The notes below the pieces were generated by a model. It was not told where the DNA came from and searched no databases. It saw only the letters and a program-made list of their open reading frames with translations. Source: Leptospira congkakensis (GTDB lineage: Bacteria; Spirochaetota; Leptospiria; Leptospirales; Leptospiraceae). Taken from it: a stretch of 64,000 bases of DNA. Position numbers and translations under genes: made by a program. The stretch is from contig NZ_RQGQ01000009.1 in NCBI RefSeq assembly GCF_004770265.1, positions 273,658-337,657 of the forward strand, written 5' to 3'. Shown here piece by piece: positions 49,258-57,271 of this stretch (its first letter is position 1; every line of letters starts with the position of its first letter).

Positions 49258-49977
49258 ATGGCAAAAGAACGGTTGGATAAAGTGCTCGGAAATTATGGTC
49301 TAGGATCTCGTTCCGATGTCAAAAAAGAGATTCATCAGGGGTTTGTTAAAGTCAATGGAATCGTAATCAAAGATCCTGGTTTTAAAGTTTCTCTTACTGA
49401 TGAAATCATTTACTACGAAGAAACTCTCGTTCGAAAAGAGTTTTATTATTTTATGATGAACAAAGCACCGGATTGTATTACAGCTACGGAAGACACACGT
49501 GAAAAAACAGTGATGGACTACTTAAGTGAAAGACATCAAAATATGGAATTGTTTCCTGTGGGTCGGTTAGATAAAGAAACAGAAGGGTTGTTATTGTTTA
49601 CCACTGATGGAATACTTGCCCATTATTATACATCACCAAAACATTTTGTAGAAAAAGAATATTATGCTGAAATTTCTGATTTAGTAACAGGAGAGGATAT
49701 AAAAGCCTTTGAGAAGGGAATTGTTTTGGATGATGGATATAAAACTTTGCCAGCAAGACTTGCCGTTCCAAACCTTGAAAAGCCAACAGTGGTTACCGTT
49801 TGGTTAAAAGAAGGAAAATATAGGCAAATTCGCCGGATGTTTCAAAGTTTAGGTAAAGAAGTAACTTATCTCAAACGAATGAAAATGGGGAAATTAGAAT
49901 TAGATCCTACACTTGCTCTAGGTAAGTATCGCGAATTAACTTTGGATGAGGAAATTCTTCTCAAACAGAAATCATAA
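49258..49977 (+). CDS. RsuA-family pseudouridine synthase
   Basis: 239 residues. An S4 RNA-binding domain (RLDKVLGNYGLGSRSDVKKE, 5-50) precedes the synthase domain with the catalytic motif GRLDKETEG, D105 being the nucleophile. KYRQIRRM near residue 190 is the family C-terminal signature. The group modifies 16S rRNA (RsuA, position 516) or 23S rRNA (RluB/E/F); length and S4 domain favour the RsuA side. The stop is one base from the end of the convergent thioesterase gene. Confidence 0.9.
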   Translation: MAKERLDKVLGNYGLGSRSDVKKEIHQGFVKVNGIVIKDPGFKVSLTDEIIYYEETLVRKEFYYFMMNKAPDCITATEDTREKTVMDYLSERHQNMELFPVGRLDKETEGLLLFTTDGILAHYYTSPKHFVEKEYYAEISDLVTGEDIKAFEKGIVLDDGYKTLPARLAVPNLEKPTVVTVWLKEGKYRQIRRMFQSLGKEVTYLKRMKMGKLELDPTLALGKYRELTLDEEILLKQKS

Positions 49978-49978
49978 G

Positions 49979-50809
49979 TCACTCAATAAATCTTTCAATT
50001 TTATTAAAAAAAGCTTCTGGTGCTTTTCTAGGTCTAGATTTTGAAAGTGATACAAACAACTGTTCATCTTTCATACTTGCTAGTAAATTCCCATTGAGAT
50101 CAACAATGTCTTGTCTAAAGTAAAAACGTATTTTTTGAAAACTTTCGATCCAACTTAGGATTTTTACATGAGATCCTGGTTCTGGTTGTTTGTGGATTAA
50201 AATTTCTCCACCCATAAAGAAAGTAGTAGCATCCGTTTCTTTGATTAAATTCAAATCTACAATTTCTTTAAAAAATAAAAAACGACCTTCTTCGAAAATT
50301 TTCCAAATGGAATCTGATGGTAAATTCCAAAAACAATTCATATCGCTAAATGGAATATAGTGGTCATGTTCAACTGTATTTTGTTTTGTGGGTTTCGGGT
50401 GAATGGTGAATTTGTAAGGTGTTATATTGATTTCTGGTATTTTTTTTATGATGATGATTTTGTCATCTTGAACCAATGTTGATGTTGTTTCTAATTCACA
50501 GGCTTTTTTTCCGTTCGGTCCTATAATACTTTGTTTCCATAATAGAACCCCCGTATCCATTCTGAATACTTGTGATTCCACAGTTATTTCAGCGTCAGCA
50601 AATTGTTGGTCTAAAAATCTGACATATGTGGATCCAGGAACATAACGTGAATTTGTATTTAACATTTGTTCTATGGAATATCCGAATTCCTTTAGAATTT
50701 CGCATCTTGCATCGTAACCAAATTTTTCATATGTTCTACTTGTGACATGACGGTTCCAGTCTAAATCAAAGTGGTGTGTAGTTAAGTTTTTTCGAAAAAT
50801 TTGATTCAT
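49979..50809 (-). CDS. Acyl-CoA thioesterase with two hotdog domains
   Basis: About 276 residues from the ATG after AAAGGACGA; 15 earlier codons have no ribosome site. Two 4-hydroxybenzoyl-CoA-thioesterase-like hotdog domains are visible. The first (HHFDLDWNRHVTSRTYEKFGYDARCE) has Asp where the family has its catalytic acidic residue. The second begins near FSDMNCFWNLPSDSIWKIFEEGR. The chain is likely FatA/YbgC-like and releases free acids from acyl-CoA or acyl-ACP. It lies beside the cyclase remnant. Confidence 0.8.
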   Translation of the reverse strand: MNQIFRKNLTTHHFDLDWNRHVTSRTYEKFGYDARCEILKEFGYSIEQMLNTNSRYVPGSTYVRFLDQQFADAEITVESQVFRMDTGVLLWKQSIIGPNGKKACELETTSTLVQDDKIIIIKKIPEINITPYKFTIHPKPTKQNTVEHDHYIPFSDMNCFWNLPSDSIWKIFEEGRFLFFKEIVDLNLIKETDATTFFMGGEILIHKQPEPGSHVKILSWIESFQKIRFYFRQDIVDLNGNLLASMKDEQLFVSLSKSRPRKAPEAFFNKIERFIE

Positions 50810-50871
50810 TCGTCCTTTTTCTTCATTCCAAGTTGAGGGTAAAGTAGAATTCAAGGGTTAATGTTTTTTCG

Positions 50872-51126
50872 CATATCATCCCAATCAGTTTTGATTTTTT
50901 CTAAACTATGGTTTTAGATAGTTGTATCAAATTCTGAGAATGTATAGTTTAAAAGTGAAACTATTTTTTCCGGCTCGATTGTCTGTGATACAACGGTAAA
51001 TTCAACTATGTGAGCAAAAAGTATTGTTGCTTCGTTTGTTTTGTCTGCTTTGACTTTGTCTTTTGATTTGAGTCGTTCAGCAATGATAGGTGGGGGATTT
51101 TCAGATGGGGTTATTGGCGTTGGAGG
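50872..51126 (-). pseudogene. Remnant of a class III adenylate/guanylate cyclase
   Basis: The minus strand reads PPPIIAERLKSKDKVKADKT, then NEATILFAHIVEFTVVSQTI, then EPEKIVSLLNYTFSEFDTTI, then a TAA, then NHSLEKIKTDWDDM. This follows the start of the cyclase catalytic domain almost residue by residue (family pattern: PxxIAERLK, TVLFADIVGFT, PEEIVxxLNxxFxxFD, GLEKIKTIGD). The stop, the Asp-to-His change in the metal site (FAHIVEFT) and the missing rest show it is dead. Its upstream end runs into the mepB 3' end. Not long enough to be seen as a normal frame. Confidence 0.75.
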
Positions 51127-51665
51127 CCTAAAAGTTTACTGATAGATTCCAAATCTTCTTCTTTTCCAGTTAATTCAACAAAGTAATGTATTTGCCATTT
51201 TTTTGTTGATAACCCTTGTTTGTTGGCAGGTGTGTCCCAAGAGGGGTAAATGCGGAATCCTCGTTTACCTTCATGTTTTCCGGATAATATTCCTTTTTCA
51301 CTTAAAATTTGTTTTGTAAAAAAGAAATATCCTATTTGTGTTTTTTGATTAGCAGAAATAATATAGATATCCGTATTGTCTTTCGAGTCAAAGGGTTCTG
51401 TAATCCCGGCTTTATTCCGTTTCCATAGAGTTACGAATTGTCCGATTTTTTTTGGTGTGACCTTTGCTTGTCGAAACCGGATTTTTTTATTTTGAACCTG
51501 GAAATGACAGGCATCGTATTCTGAACTTTCTGGTTCTAATGTAATGTTTGTGATTGGTAGTTTAAGCCTATCAAATAACTTCTCTTTGGTGGAATTTAGA
51601 AAAGGCGGAATTGCTGCTGTTACACTAGGTTTGTGTTTCATTAATTGTTCAAATTTTGTATTCAC
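51111..51665 (-). CDS. mepB: MepB-family protein
   Basis: About 184 residues from a GTG that shares its G with the stop codon of sugE (TAGTG); an ATG eight codons later is the alternative. It matches the MepB family: ESSEYDACHFQVQNKKIRFR, QAKVTPKKIGQFVTLWKRN, PFDSKDNTDIYII and GKRGFRIYPSWD. In Staphylococcus mepB lies with the mepRA efflux genes and its role is unknown; here it is coupled to a small multidrug-type transporter, so the link with export holds. Confidence 0.85.
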   Translation of the reverse strand: MNTKFEQLMKHKPSVTAAIPPFLNSTKEKLFDRLKLPITNITLEPESSEYDACHFQVQNKKIRFRQAKVTPKKIGQFVTLWKRNKAGITEPFDSKDNTDIYIISANQKTQIGYFFFTKQILSEKGILSGKHEGKRGFRIYPSWDTPANKQGLSTKKWQIHYFVELTGKEEDLESISKLLGLQRQ

Positions 51666-51997
51666 TAATGTGATACGAATTTTAATCCTACAACAGAGAA
51701 AACAAGAGTAGTGAGAAAGAACATTCTCCAAAATTCGATTGGTTCTCTGAAAAAAATAATCCCGATTAAAACTGTTCCTATGGCCCCAATGCCAGTCCAA
51801 ACTGCATAACTTGTTCCAATTGGTAAAGTTTGAGTTACTTTGATGAGTAATGTCATACTAATCAGTAGTGAGATAAAAAATCCTATATACCAAAAATAGG
51901 CTTCGTTTCCTGTGTTCTCTTTTGCTTTTCCTAAACAAAAAGCAAATAAAACCTCAAATAGTCCGGCAATAAAGAGTAGAATCCAGTTCATATTCAA
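51665..51997 (-). CDS. sugE: Small multidrug resistance family transporter (SugE/Gdx-like)
   Basis: 110 residues with four membrane segments. The conserved glutamate is in TM1 (WILLFIAGLFEVLFAFCLGKA), and TM3 has YAVWTGIGAIGTVLIGI. The Gdx/SugE branch exports guanidinium, while QacE/EmrE exports quaternary amines; the TM1 pattern suggests Gdx, but this is not decisive. It functions as a dimer. It is the first gene of the sugE-mepB pair. Confidence 0.88.
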   Translation of the reverse strand: MNMNWILLFIAGLFEVLFAFCLGKAKENTGNEAYFWYIGFFISLLISMTLLIKVTQTLPIGTSYAVWTGIGAIGTVLIGIIFFREPIEFWRMFFLTTLVFSVVGLKFVSH

Positions 51998-52091
51998 TCC
52001 GTATAGATATCTTTCTATTACTGTCTTTGGATGTAAATCCTATATAATTCGATTTTTGGCCGATTTGCATTTGTATTTATTACGAAAATTG

Positions 52092-52157
52092 TTCAACCAT
52101 TTGGTTTAATAATTGACTAAAAAAATACAAAATAATTAATTCAACTAAATGGTTGAA
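52092..52157. promoter_or_regulatory. Two operators for the ArsR-type regulator
   Basis: TTCAACTAAATGGTTGAA (52140-52157) is a perfect six-base inverted repeat spanning the ATG of the regulator. TTCAACCATTTGGTTTAA (52092-52109) is a near copy of its reverse complement. The pair brackets the probable promoter (TTGACT lies at 52113), so the regulator should repress itself, with one site directly on its start codon. Confidence 0.65.
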
Positions 52158-52529
52158 TTAAAGAGAAAAGAACAAGTTTTGGATCGGGTGTTTGCCGCTC
52201 TTGCGGACCATTCAAGAAGGCAAATGTTGTCTCGTCTGCGTAAAGGTTCTTTAAGCATTTCTGAACTCGCAGAGCCTTTTTCGATGTCCTTTGCTGGGGT
52301 AGCCAAACATATCGAAGTACTGACTGAAGCGCAACTGGTTCGGAAGGTGCGTGCGCCAGAGGATGGCCGAAGTTATCGTTTGGAGTTGCAAAATCAAACT
52401 CTGATTGAGGCAACCAATTGGATTACATATCATCAAGAGTTTTGGACTAACAAATTAGCGAAACTCGACGCATTTTTAGGGGAGAAGGAGAATGAACCAA
52501 AAGATTCTAAAAGTAGAAAGAAGAATTAA
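52149..52529 (+). CDS. ArsR-family transcriptional regulator
   Basis: 126 residues. Winged helix-turn-helix of the ArsR/SmtB fold: VFAALADHSRRQMLSRLRKG, LSISELAEPFSMSFAGVAKH as the recognition region, and an RSYRLEL wing. There are no metal-binding cysteines, so it belongs to the group linked with SRPBCC/AHSA1 genes rather than metal sensing. It is followed, with a 38-base overlap, by such a gene. The start codon lies within a perfect inverted repeat. Confidence 0.9.
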   Translation: MVELKRKEQVLDRVFAALADHSRRQMLSRLRKGSLSISELAEPFSMSFAGVAKHIEVLTEAQLVRKVRAPEDGRSYRLELQNQTLIEATNWITYHQEFWTNKLAKLDAFLGEKENEPKDSKSRKKN

Positions 52530-52953
52530 TGCTGATCCAACAAAAGTATTTCAAGCATGGCTCAATGTTGAAGATTTTGCGCAATGGTTTTTGTCAGGAG
52601 AGGGAATAGGTATTGAATCTGTAACAATGGATCCAAGACCAGGTGGGAAATTTTTAATCAACATGAGCCTGGATGGTAAAATTCTTCCACATGAAGGAGA
52701 ATACATTGTCATTGAAAAACCTCATAAGCTTGTTTTCACATGGCGCTCCCATGCTACCGAAAATCGAGATACACTGGTTACTGTTACTTTTAAAGAATTA
52801 AGAGATTTGAATGAAAAAAATTCAAAGGAAAATCAAAAATTTAATACGCTTGTGACTTTAATACATGAAGAACTGATCAGCGATATTCAAATCAAGATGC
52901 ACAATCATGGTTGGACAAATATACTAGATAGTTTAAGCGGGTGGATCACTTAA
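52492..52953 (+). CDS. SRPBCC (AHSA1-like) domain protein
   Basis: 153 residues, one START/Bet v1-like domain of the AHSA1 group: VERRINADPTKVFQAWLNVEDFAQWF, then PGGKFLINM and GEYIVIEKPHKLVFTWR. These proteins bind hydrophobic ligands. AGGAG lies just before the ATG, inside the end of the regulator gene, so translation is coupled. An ArsR regulator with an AHSA1 partner is a frequent pair; ligand unknown. Confidence 0.88.
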   Translation: MNQKILKVERRINADPTKVFQAWLNVEDFAQWFLSGEGIGIESVTMDPRPGGKFLINMSLDGKILPHEGEYIVIEKPHKLVFTWRSHATENRDTLVTVTFKELRDLNEKNSKENQKFNTLVTLIHEELISDIQIKMHNHGWTNILDSLSGWIT

Positions 52954-53021
52954 ACACTCAAGTATTTTATAAAGATAAAGAAAGTATTTTAGAATAGTAA
53001 AATAAAAATAGGGAGACCCAT

Positions 53022-53492
53022 ATGAATGGAATTTACCATAAAGTTGGAATGAGAGCTGGAGAAAAAGAGGTGATGGATGCACTTATCACAAAAACGGGAC
53101 TAAGCAATTGGTGGACCAGGGAAGTGAACGGTAGTTTTGTTACTGGCGTATCCTCGGTCGGTGAGTCCATTCAGTTTGGATTTGGACATGGAAACGCAAT
53201 TGAAATGAAAGTTCAGCAGTTAGAACCCAAACATTTGTTATGGGAATGTACCGCCGGTCCTGGTGATTGGATTGGTTCTCATATTGATTTTCAGTTGCAT
53301 TCGGGAAAGGCACCAGATGGTGAAAGAATGACAATTCTTTATTTCCGTCATCAAGATTGGAAAGAGGAAACGGAGTTTACTGCTCATTGTAGTATGAAAT
53401 GGGCAACTTTTTTGCTTAGTTTGAGGGATCTTGTAGAACTAGGAGTTGGTAAACCATCACCGGATGATATTAAGATTGATGATATGAATTAA
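53022..53492 (+). CDS. Second SRPBCC domain protein
   Basis: 156 residues, again a single Bet v1-like domain (GEKEVMDALITKTGLSNWWTREVNG, then LLWECTAGP and MKWATFLLSLRDLVELG). It is related to, but clearly different from, the gene before it. It closes the ArsR-SRPBCC-SRPBCC unit and is followed by a hairpin. Function unknown. Confidence 0.85.
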   Translation: MNGIYHKVGMRAGEKEVMDALITKTGLSNWWTREVNGSFVTGVSSVGESIQFGFGHGNAIEMKVQQLEPKHLLWECTAGPGDWIGSHIDFQLHSGKAPDGERMTILYFRHQDWKEETEFTAHCSMKWATFLLSLRDLVELGVGKPSPDDIKIDDMN

Positions 53493-53498
53493 GTATGA

Positions 53499-53534
53499 TA
53501 TAAGAAGGGTTTACGTAAAAAGACCCTTCTTATA
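53499..53534. terminator. Hairpin after the second SRPBCC gene
   Basis: TATAAGAAGGGT and ACCCTTCTTATA form a perfect 12-base inverted repeat with a 12-base loop. No long T-run follows. It is positioned to end the regulator operon and could also serve the doxX side. Confidence 0.6.
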
Positions 53535-53623
53535 AAATAAAACCAAGATGATTGTTTTTTCAGCTCCAACGAAGTAATAATATCTTTTGTATTAAATCCT
53601 AACCTAACTTATTTTAATTAAAT

Positions 53624-54010
53624 TCAAAAATTGAATAATCTTATCCATTGATTTTTTCTTTGCCAAGCCAAAACACTTGTGCTTGAGATTAAAAAAAATA
53701 TCATCATAAATGGTGCCGGTCCAACCTTATATTGTAAAAAACCTAAGTAAAGAATGATATTGATTATAATTGGTGAAAGAATTACTAAACCAAGGATAGT
53801 TGTTTTATTGAAGAGGATGAGTATACCGCCAAAAATTTCTAAAAATCCTACCAATTTCCATAAGTAACCAGTAGTGATAATGGCTCCGATAAAATTTGCA
53901 GCTTCTGGAGTCATCGGTGGCGTTGGCATAAACGCATAAAACTTGCTACATCCAAACAGAATAAAAACAATACCTAGTAACACTCTAAAACAAAAATCAA
54001 TTCGTTTCAT
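53624..54010 (-). CDS. DoxX-family membrane protein
   Basis: 128 residues with four membrane segments (about 7-25, 45-65, 70-90 and 98-118). The first part (LLGIVFILFGCSKFYAFMP) and GFLEIFGGILILF are typical for DoxX-like proteins, which act in thiol or sulfur redox and membrane stress in other bacteria. It diverges from a MarR regulator, and the space between holds two matching operators, so it is the probable target. Confidence 0.85.
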   Translation of the reverse strand: MKRIDFCFRVLLGIVFILFGCSKFYAFMPTPPMTPEAANFIGAIITTGYLWKLVGFLEIFGGILILFNKTTILGLVILSPIIINIILYLGFLQYKVGPAPFMMIFFLISSTSVLAWQRKNQWIRLFNF

Positions 54011-54026
54011 TTATTTGCCTCAATTT

Positions 54027-54086
54027 AGTTGTCTAGACAATTAAATTGCTCGGTTTAATGTTGTCAAATTATAATTGTTTGGACAA
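54027..54086. promoter_or_regulatory. Paired MarR operators between doxX and marR
   Basis: AGTTGTCTAGACAATT (54027-54042) is centred on a perfect palindrome TTGTCTAGACAA, and TTGTTTGGACAA (54075-54086) is a near copy. Their centres are 46 bases apart, in the region that must hold both divergent promoters. The form and place are as expected for autoregulation by the MarR protein and control of doxX. Confidence 0.7.
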
Positions 54087-54118
54087 CTAATCGGGTATAT
54101 TAGAATCAATATAAAAAT

Positions 54119-54556
54119 ATGTTTTTACTAGATGATCAGATTGGTTTTAATTTGAATCGAGTTTCTCTTCTCTTTCGAAGAGAATTGATTCGTTGTCTAC
54201 GGGAGTATCACTTGTCACCAGAGCAGTGGCAGGTATTGGCAATGTTATGGCAAAAGGAAGCTCTTAGTCAGAAGCAAATTATTGAATTGACGTTACAAGA
54301 TGCTCCTTCTGCTTCCAAAATGATTGGTCGAATGGAGTTAGCTGGACTGATCCAAGTGGAGGTTTCGAAATTAGACAAAAGAGCGACTGTTATTCGTCTT
54401 TCTGCGAAAGGTCTGTCGTTAGAAAAAATTTTGCCTAAAAAAATCTTAAGTCACTTCGAACCGATACTAAGCTCGATACCTGAAAAAGATAGAAAAAGAT
54501 TTTTAATTTTATTAAAACAATTTCGAAGAATTTTTGGCGATGATATCAAAAAGTAG
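54119..54556 (+). CDS. MarR-family transcriptional regulator
   Basis: 145 residues, winged helix-turn-helix: LSPEQWQVLAMLWQKEALSQ, LQDAPSASKMIGRMELAGLI as the recognition region, and KLDKRATVIRLSAKG as the wing with the DxR motif (DKR). There are no cysteines in the sensing region, so a small ligand rather than oxidation is likely. It diverges from doxX across two palindromic sites. Confidence 0.92.
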   Translation: MFLLDDQIGFNLNRVSLLFRRELIRCLREYHLSPEQWQVLAMLWQKEALSQKQIIELTLQDAPSASKMIGRMELAGLIQVEVSKLDKRATVIRLSAKGLSLEKILPKKILSHFEPILSSIPEKDRKRFLILLKQFRRIFGDDIKK

Positions 54557-54569
54557 ATCTTATTTAGTT

Positions 54570-55226
54570 TCAGCCAAACAGTGTTTGCTCGTAGTCAAGA
54601 TCATCTGTTATTATTTCACTTTGTTGGAACTGAGTAATTATATTTTTAATTTCTGATTCGGAGTTTTTTCCCGGATCAATCCATCGTTTTCGATTTTCTC
54701 TACGTATTACAATCGGTTGCCTGTGTTTATTGTCTCCATAGTTATGAATTTCGGCTGTTTTTTCATTAGCAACTTGCGTAACGATTGTGACCCATGTATT
54801 ATCGTCTCCCGGATTGTATCCCCAAAGACCACCGAAATAGGAATCTTTATCAATAAATTCAATTTTAAATTTATGTTTTTTCCCGCTAAGTTGCATTTGC
54901 CATTCGAAATATGCGGACACTGGAATTAAACATCGATTAGCTGAATATTTTTTCCAAAGAGGAGAAGAGTAGATATGTTCAGATTGGGTAGTTGTTATTA
55001 ATCGATTTGTAAATGATTGTTTAGTACCCCAAGTTCCAGAAGTTAGAATAGTTTTTTTATCCATTTGTCTTAAATACCAAAGAGTATCGTTTGGTTTTAT
55101 TGCTAACCCAACCTTGTTAAATTTTTGGTATGTATCAACATAATGGTCTACGGGTGCCGAGAAATTTTCCCATTGAACTTTGAGGTCCTCGATACTAATC
55201 AATCTGTTTAAAAACAAATTTGACAT
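54570..55226 (-). CDS. SRAP (YedK/HMCES-like) protein lacking Cys2
   Basis: 218 residues. The SOS-response-associated-peptidase fold is recognisable: NRLITTTQSE in place of NARSET, RCLIPVSAYFEW with the catalytic Glu, and NKHRQPIVI in place of HDRMPVIL with the catalytic His. HMCES/YedK proteins crosslink to abasic sites in single-stranded DNA through Cys2, exposed by removal of Met1. Here the second residue is Ser (codon TCA), so normal crosslinking is not expected. The gene follows the DUF4256 gene by nine bases. Confidence 0.8.
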   Translation of the reverse strand: MSNLFLNRLISIEDLKVQWENFSAPVDHYVDTYQKFNKVGLAIKPNDTLWYLRQMDKKTILTSGTWGTKQSFTNRLITTTQSEHIYSSPLWKKYSANRCLIPVSAYFEWQMQLSGKKHKFKIEFIDKDSYFGGLWGYNPGDDNTWVTIVTQVANEKTAEIHNYGDNKHRQPIVIRRENRKRWIDPGKNSESEIKNIITQFQQSEIITDDLDYEQTLFG

Positions 55227-55235
55227 TGTTTTGAA

Positions 55236-55799
55236 TTAAACTCGGAGAGAACCTCGGAAACCTCTGACCGCATAATATGAATCAGCACCGTTATGGTATA
55301 TAAAGACAGTACCATAGCGAAAATCTGCGAATAAGGCTCCACCAAGGTCTCTAATGTTTTGAGGTGTTAAGATCCAACTTGATGTTTTGGTATCGAAGTT
55401 TCCTAGTTTTTGTAAATCTTTATATTCTTCCTCTGATAATAATTTAATACCCATTTCTGCTGCCATATCTAAGGCATTACTTTTAGGTTTGTTTTCCTTT
55501 CTAGAATCAAGTGCTTTTCGATCATAACAAATACTTCTCCTATTCTTGGGAGTTTCTGCGGAACAATCATAGAAGATAAATTCATTTGTTTTTTTATCGT
55601 AACCAACAACGTCTGGTTCTCCTCCCGTATTTTCCATTTCATTGAGTGACCATAACTTATCGGGATTTGATTCCAGTTTACTATGTATCTTTCCCCATTC
55701 TAAATTATTATGGCGGTTTTTATTCTTTTCAAAACGAAGTTTTAATGTATTTATGATCTCTTCAGATTGTTTAGGAGATAATTTTTTTGTTTTACTCAT
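55236..55799 (-). CDS. DUF4256 family protein
   Basis: 187 residues, full length. LEWGKIHSKLESNPDKLWSLNEM, the segment around TGGEPDVVGYD and YDCSAETPKNRRSICYDRKA are characteristic of DUF4256, and the C-terminus GALFADFRYGTVFIYHNGADSYYA is also conserved in the family. No function is known. It is cytosolic and in one unit with the SRAP gene downstream. Confidence 0.88.
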   Translation of the reverse strand: MSKTKKLSPKQSEEIINTLKLRFEKNKNRHNNLEWGKIHSKLESNPDKLWSLNEMENTGGEPDVVGYDKKTNEFIFYDCSAETPKNRRSICYDRKALDSRKENKPKSNALDMAAEMGIKLLSEEEYKDLQKLGNFDTKTSSWILTPQNIRDLGGALFADFRYGTVFIYHNGADSYYAVRGFRGSLRV

Positions 55800-56136
55800 A
55801 GGGCCGATTTTTTCCTGAATTTGTTCCGATTTGATTCTAAGAATTTATGGCCTGAAGTTTTTATGTCAATCCTAGTTCTCGAGTTATTTTCAAAAATAAA
55901 ATCCTTTAATATTTTTTTTGAATTACTTCAGTTCATCACATATCCTTTGAATAATTGTCGAAGAGTTTATGAACGATGGGATTGTAATTACCATCAATTA
56001 TTTGACAGAAAATTCTGTTTCCTTGTTTTAAATTGGTCATAACACTCTTACTTTTGAAGTAGCTGAATCACTAAACAAAAGCAAGAGAACTGGTCGCATT
56101 TGTTTTAGATTTTTCATATAAATTGTGGTTTATTGC
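55800..56136. other. AT-rich spacer between the chromosome and the cassette array
   Basis: About 340 bases without a convincing gene. The minus strand has a 34-codon frame (55936-56040) of doubtful value. The right end, TGTGGTTTATTGCGACTAAC, forms the outer edge of repeat R1. Confidence 0.5.
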
Positions 56137-56273
56137 GACTAACGAACTAGTATAAATAAAATTTCCCGGTCTGAGCCTCTGCAGGAGGCGCTGGCGTCGG
56201 TGCGACTTGTTGCGGAGCAAGAAGCGTGCCGGAAGGGAATTTGCCGAAGCGCAGCATTTCTACGCTGTTATGC
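56137..56273. repeat. attC-like repeat R1 (terminal copy)
   Basis: Left box GACTAAC and right box GTTATGC. The core belongs to the second subfamily, shared with R8 (TTGTTGCGGAGCAAGAAGCG and GTGCCGGAAGGGAATTTGCC). Hairpins include GCCTC with GAGGC. It closes the vapBC unit, whose stop is 33 bases away. The left box differs from all others, so what once lay beyond it came from another cassette. Confidence 0.75.
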
Positions 56274-56306
56274 GACGTTGCGGGGAGCGAGACGGATGTC
56301 GCCATC

Positions 56307-56723
56307 TTAGCTAAGTTTGTCTTTGATTCTTAAATATTCATCAGCTGTGATGATTTTAAAACCTTTGATTTTTTCAAGAGTAAGAAGATCCTTATCACCA
56401 GTAATAAGAAAATCTACATTTGCTGAAAAAGCAGTTTCTAAAATATGAAAATCATCCCTATCTCTTAAATTTAAATAATCCTTTAGAGGTTTATTTTTAA
56501 TGATAGTGGTGGCATTTCTAATTTCCTCAATAGTAAACTGAATAAAATCATTTGGAAGTTTAAACTTAGGTTTAGCTAAAGTTTCTTCAATTTCATCAAG
56601 GATTTCATTTGAAATATACCCAACAAAAGCCTCATCGATTAAATCTTGTAGAACTAATTTAGGTTTTCCATTAAATAGAATTGCAGAAATGTAAATGTTT
56701 GTATCTAAGAGAACTTTAAACAT
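56307..56723 (-). CDS. PIN-domain toxin (VapC-like)
   Basis: 138 residues. PIN fold with metal ligands D7 (KVLLDTNIYI), E43 (NEILDEIEETL region), D89 (RDRDDFHILETA) and D109-D112 (LITGDKDLL). This is the subgroup called putative toxin PIN component, distinct from the vapC near 9.5 kb. It shares one base with the stop of its antitoxin gene. It forms the first cassette of the array as seen from the left. Confidence 0.85.
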   Translation of the reverse strand: MFKVLLDTNIYISAILFNGKPKLVLQDLIDEAFVGYISNEILDEIEETLAKPKFKLPNDFIQFTIEEIRNATTIIKNKPLKDYLNLRDRDDFHILETAFSANVDFLITGDKDLLTLEKIKGFKIITADEYLRIKDKLS

Positions 56724-56968
56724 TAAGAAGCTTGTCTATTTCTTCTAACAGCTTTAATTTCACCAAAAATGTCAGCTTCTGTAAGATTTGATTTTTCTAC
56801 GGATTTATTACCGAAATCGAAGATAGCTTGCCACTTAGATTTTTTCTCAATGTAAGTCCTTGCTGCTTCACGAATCAGTTCAGATCTGGATCTATGTTCT
56901 CTTTTTGCAATTTTATCGATTTCTTTTAAAAGTGCCTTTTCGAAAGAGATATTTACTGTCTGATTCAT
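56723..56968 (-). CDS. Ribbon-helix-helix antitoxin
   Basis: 81 residues. MNQTVNISFEKALLKEIDKI and HRSRSELIREAARTYIEKK form the strand, two helices and turn of a CopG/Arc-like domain. The C-terminus is disordered and would bind the toxin. It starts about 100 bases from repeat R2, which leaves room for its own promoter, as is usual for toxin-antitoxin cassettes. Confidence 0.87.
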   Translation of the reverse strand: MNQTVNISFEKALLKEIDKIAKREHRSRSELIREAARTYIEKKSKWQAIFDFGNKSVEKSNLTEADIFGEIKAVRRNRQAS

Positions 56969-57071
56969 AATTTTCCAGGATATACAAAATTTGTATATTT
57001 GTCAAATCGATAATTTTAAAGGATTTCTTAAAAACTCCACACGGATGTGGCGATTTTTCCCCGCAATGTTC

Positions 57072-57198
57072 GCATAACGAACTAGTGTTAACGAAGTTTC
57101 CCGCCCTGAGCCTGCGTAGTAGGCGTTAGGGTCAGCGGGAAATTTGCCGAAGGCCGAACGAGGGCGTCCCGAAGTGAAGCGGTTAGTCGCTGTTATGC
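57072..57198. repeat. attC-like repeat R2
   Basis: Left box GCATAAC, right box GTTATGC. The inner stem AAGTTTCCCGC pairs with GCGGGAAATTT with one G-T wobble on the plus strand. The right part has CGGTTAGTCGCTGTTATGC, as in R5 and R6. The core is intermediate between the two subfamilies and is the shortest of the set. Confidence 0.8.
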
Positions 57199-57271
57199 GC
57201 TGGAAATGACTTATTTACTTAAATTATAAATTAACTCAATTCCCTTTTCTAATTTGTATTTTTTTCGTACA

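Noticed and set aside
53499..53534. The 12-base inverted repeat as an operator
   Set aside because: It lies directly behind a stop codon and has a long GC-containing stem with a loop, as expected for a transcript end.
55936..56040. A 34-codon minus-strand frame just outside repeat R1, vaguely like the N-terminus of IS4-type transposases
   Set aside because: Too short, and the resemblance is limited to a few hydrophobic positions.
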